A DNA stretch of 14,043 nt from BS750m-G69 sp964441235 (GTDB lineage: Bacteria > Fidelibacterota > UBA2242), in contig CAYTUQ010000072.1 in assembly GCA_964441235.1 (NCBI GenBank), positions 1-14,043 on the forward strand. The letters run 5' to 3'. Each line of letters opens with the position of its first letter. Within the stretch, counting starts at the first letter, position 1. The notes under the pieces were generated by a model. That model ran no database searches. It saw only the letters and a list, made by a program, of their open reading frames with translations, and was not told the origin of the DNA. This document shows, piece after piece, positions 13,592-14,043 of this stretch. The position numbers were made by a program, and so were the translations under genes.

Positions 13592-13620
13592 TTGATAAAA
13601 TGGAGATGTCTATTTATTTT
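13592..13620 (+). promoter_or_regulatory. Candidate promoter for the YqiA-like gene
   Basis: TTGATA (13592-13597), a 17-base spacer and TATTTT (13615-13620) form a sigma-70-like pair ending 26 bases before ATG 13647. The gene-free stretch 13293-13646 between the divergent genes holds this and the M16 promoter candidate, and no ORF or RNA gene that I can see. Confidence 0.35.
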
Positions 13621-13646
13621 GAGTTAGGTTATGTGAGAGGAATTTT

Positions 13647-14024
13647 ATGATCATATATTTACACGGTTTCGCAAGCTCTGGTAAGGCTTACAAAGCGCAA
13701 CTATTAAGAAAATTCTTGCCGGATATCGATGTTATTTCACCTGACCTACCACTTGAGCCTATAAGAGCAATTAAAGCAATTGAATACGGATATGGAAAAC
13801 TCTCCTTTTTCGTTATAGATAGAGTTCTCCCTGGCGGTAAAGAACCCAAAGAGAGTGGACAATCTGAATATTTACTGGAAGAAGTTCCTCAAATAATTGA
13901 AGAAAAAGTAGTACGCGGCTTTGAAGGTGATTGGTTATTCTTATTACTTTTAGACAAATATTTCAAATTCAAATCCAGGATTATTGTTAAACACCGATTT
14001 TCACTAGTGGGACAATGGTCATAA
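13647..14024 (+). CDS. YqiA/YcfP-like esterase N-terminus on an atypical, possibly broken protein
   Basis: The first 46 residues match the start of small alpha/beta-hydrolase esterases (UPF0227/YqiA-YcfP). A strand MIIYLHGFASS carries the oxyanion-loop HGFASS, then KAQLLRKFL, then VISPDLPLEPIRAI. Such proteins run to about 180-200 residues and next show the nucleophile elbow GSSLGG. Here residues 47-125 diverge completely, contain no GxSxG, and end in a hydrophobic and basic tail at TAA 14022-14024. The catalytic triad therefore cannot form. It looks like a truncated or chimeric gene, or one joined to unrelated sequence by a deletion. The start is well supported by GAGAGGA just before the ATG and a promoter-like pair upstream. 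The gene diverges from the M16 peptidase gene. Confidence 0.6.
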   Translation: MIIYLHGFASSGKAYKAQLLRKFLPDIDVISPDLPLEPIRAIKAIEYGYGKLSFFVIDRVLPGGKEPKESGQSEYLLEEVPQIIEEKVVRGFEGDWLFLLLLDKYFKFKSRIIVKHRFSLVGQWS

Positions 14025-14043
14025 AAAAACCTTAATCAGGGTG

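Overview
The window is AT-rich, and two unrelated regions meet near position 7860. The left half (271 to about 7853) is an integron-type gene-cassette array on the + strand. Six complete attC-like sites separate the cassettes, and a collapsed seventh site closes the array. The main evidence is that the left box (R'') of each attC is a near-perfect reverse complement of the first bases of its own cassette, as left by the preceding junction. Site-specific cassette insertion predicts exactly this. No integrase or attI is visible, so either they lie outside the window or this is a cluster of attC sites without an integrase.

The cassettes in order: (A) a 3.4 kb, four-gene, translationally coupled operon with a DNA methyltransferase and three small unrecognised proteins, one with a possible ADP-ribosyltransferase-like layout; (B) a secreted helical protein; (C) a small membrane protein followed by an in-frame coding-like extension beyond its stop; (D) an Imm5-like putative immunity protein with no toxin nearby; (E) an MscS-family mechanosensitive channel; (F) an isoprenylcysteine/phospholipid methyltransferase-like membrane enzyme. 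Cassettes A and D have a defence or immunity flavour. E and F act in the envelope.

The right half (about 7900 to 13460) lies on the - strand and looks like ordinary chromosome. It holds a large M16 zinc metallopeptidase lipoprotein with a plausible promoter, a decayed exported nitroreductase (SagB-type) pseudogene, an exported protein-L-isoaspartate methyltransferase, a doubtful short ORF and a GNAT acetyltransferase. At the right edge a + strand gene starts like a YqiA/YcfP esterase, but the rest of it is not recognisable.

Several traits fit the FCB group (Bacteroidota, Ignavibacteriota, Cloacimonadota and relatives): low GC, a signal peptide ending in 'KAQ', a roughly 980-residue M16 lipoprotein, an exported isoaspartate methyltransferase and an exported SagB-like nitroreductase. 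No marker gene here settles the phylum. The most interesting object is cassette A, a candidate restriction-modification-like or other defence operon packaged as one mobile cassette between two almost identical attC sites.
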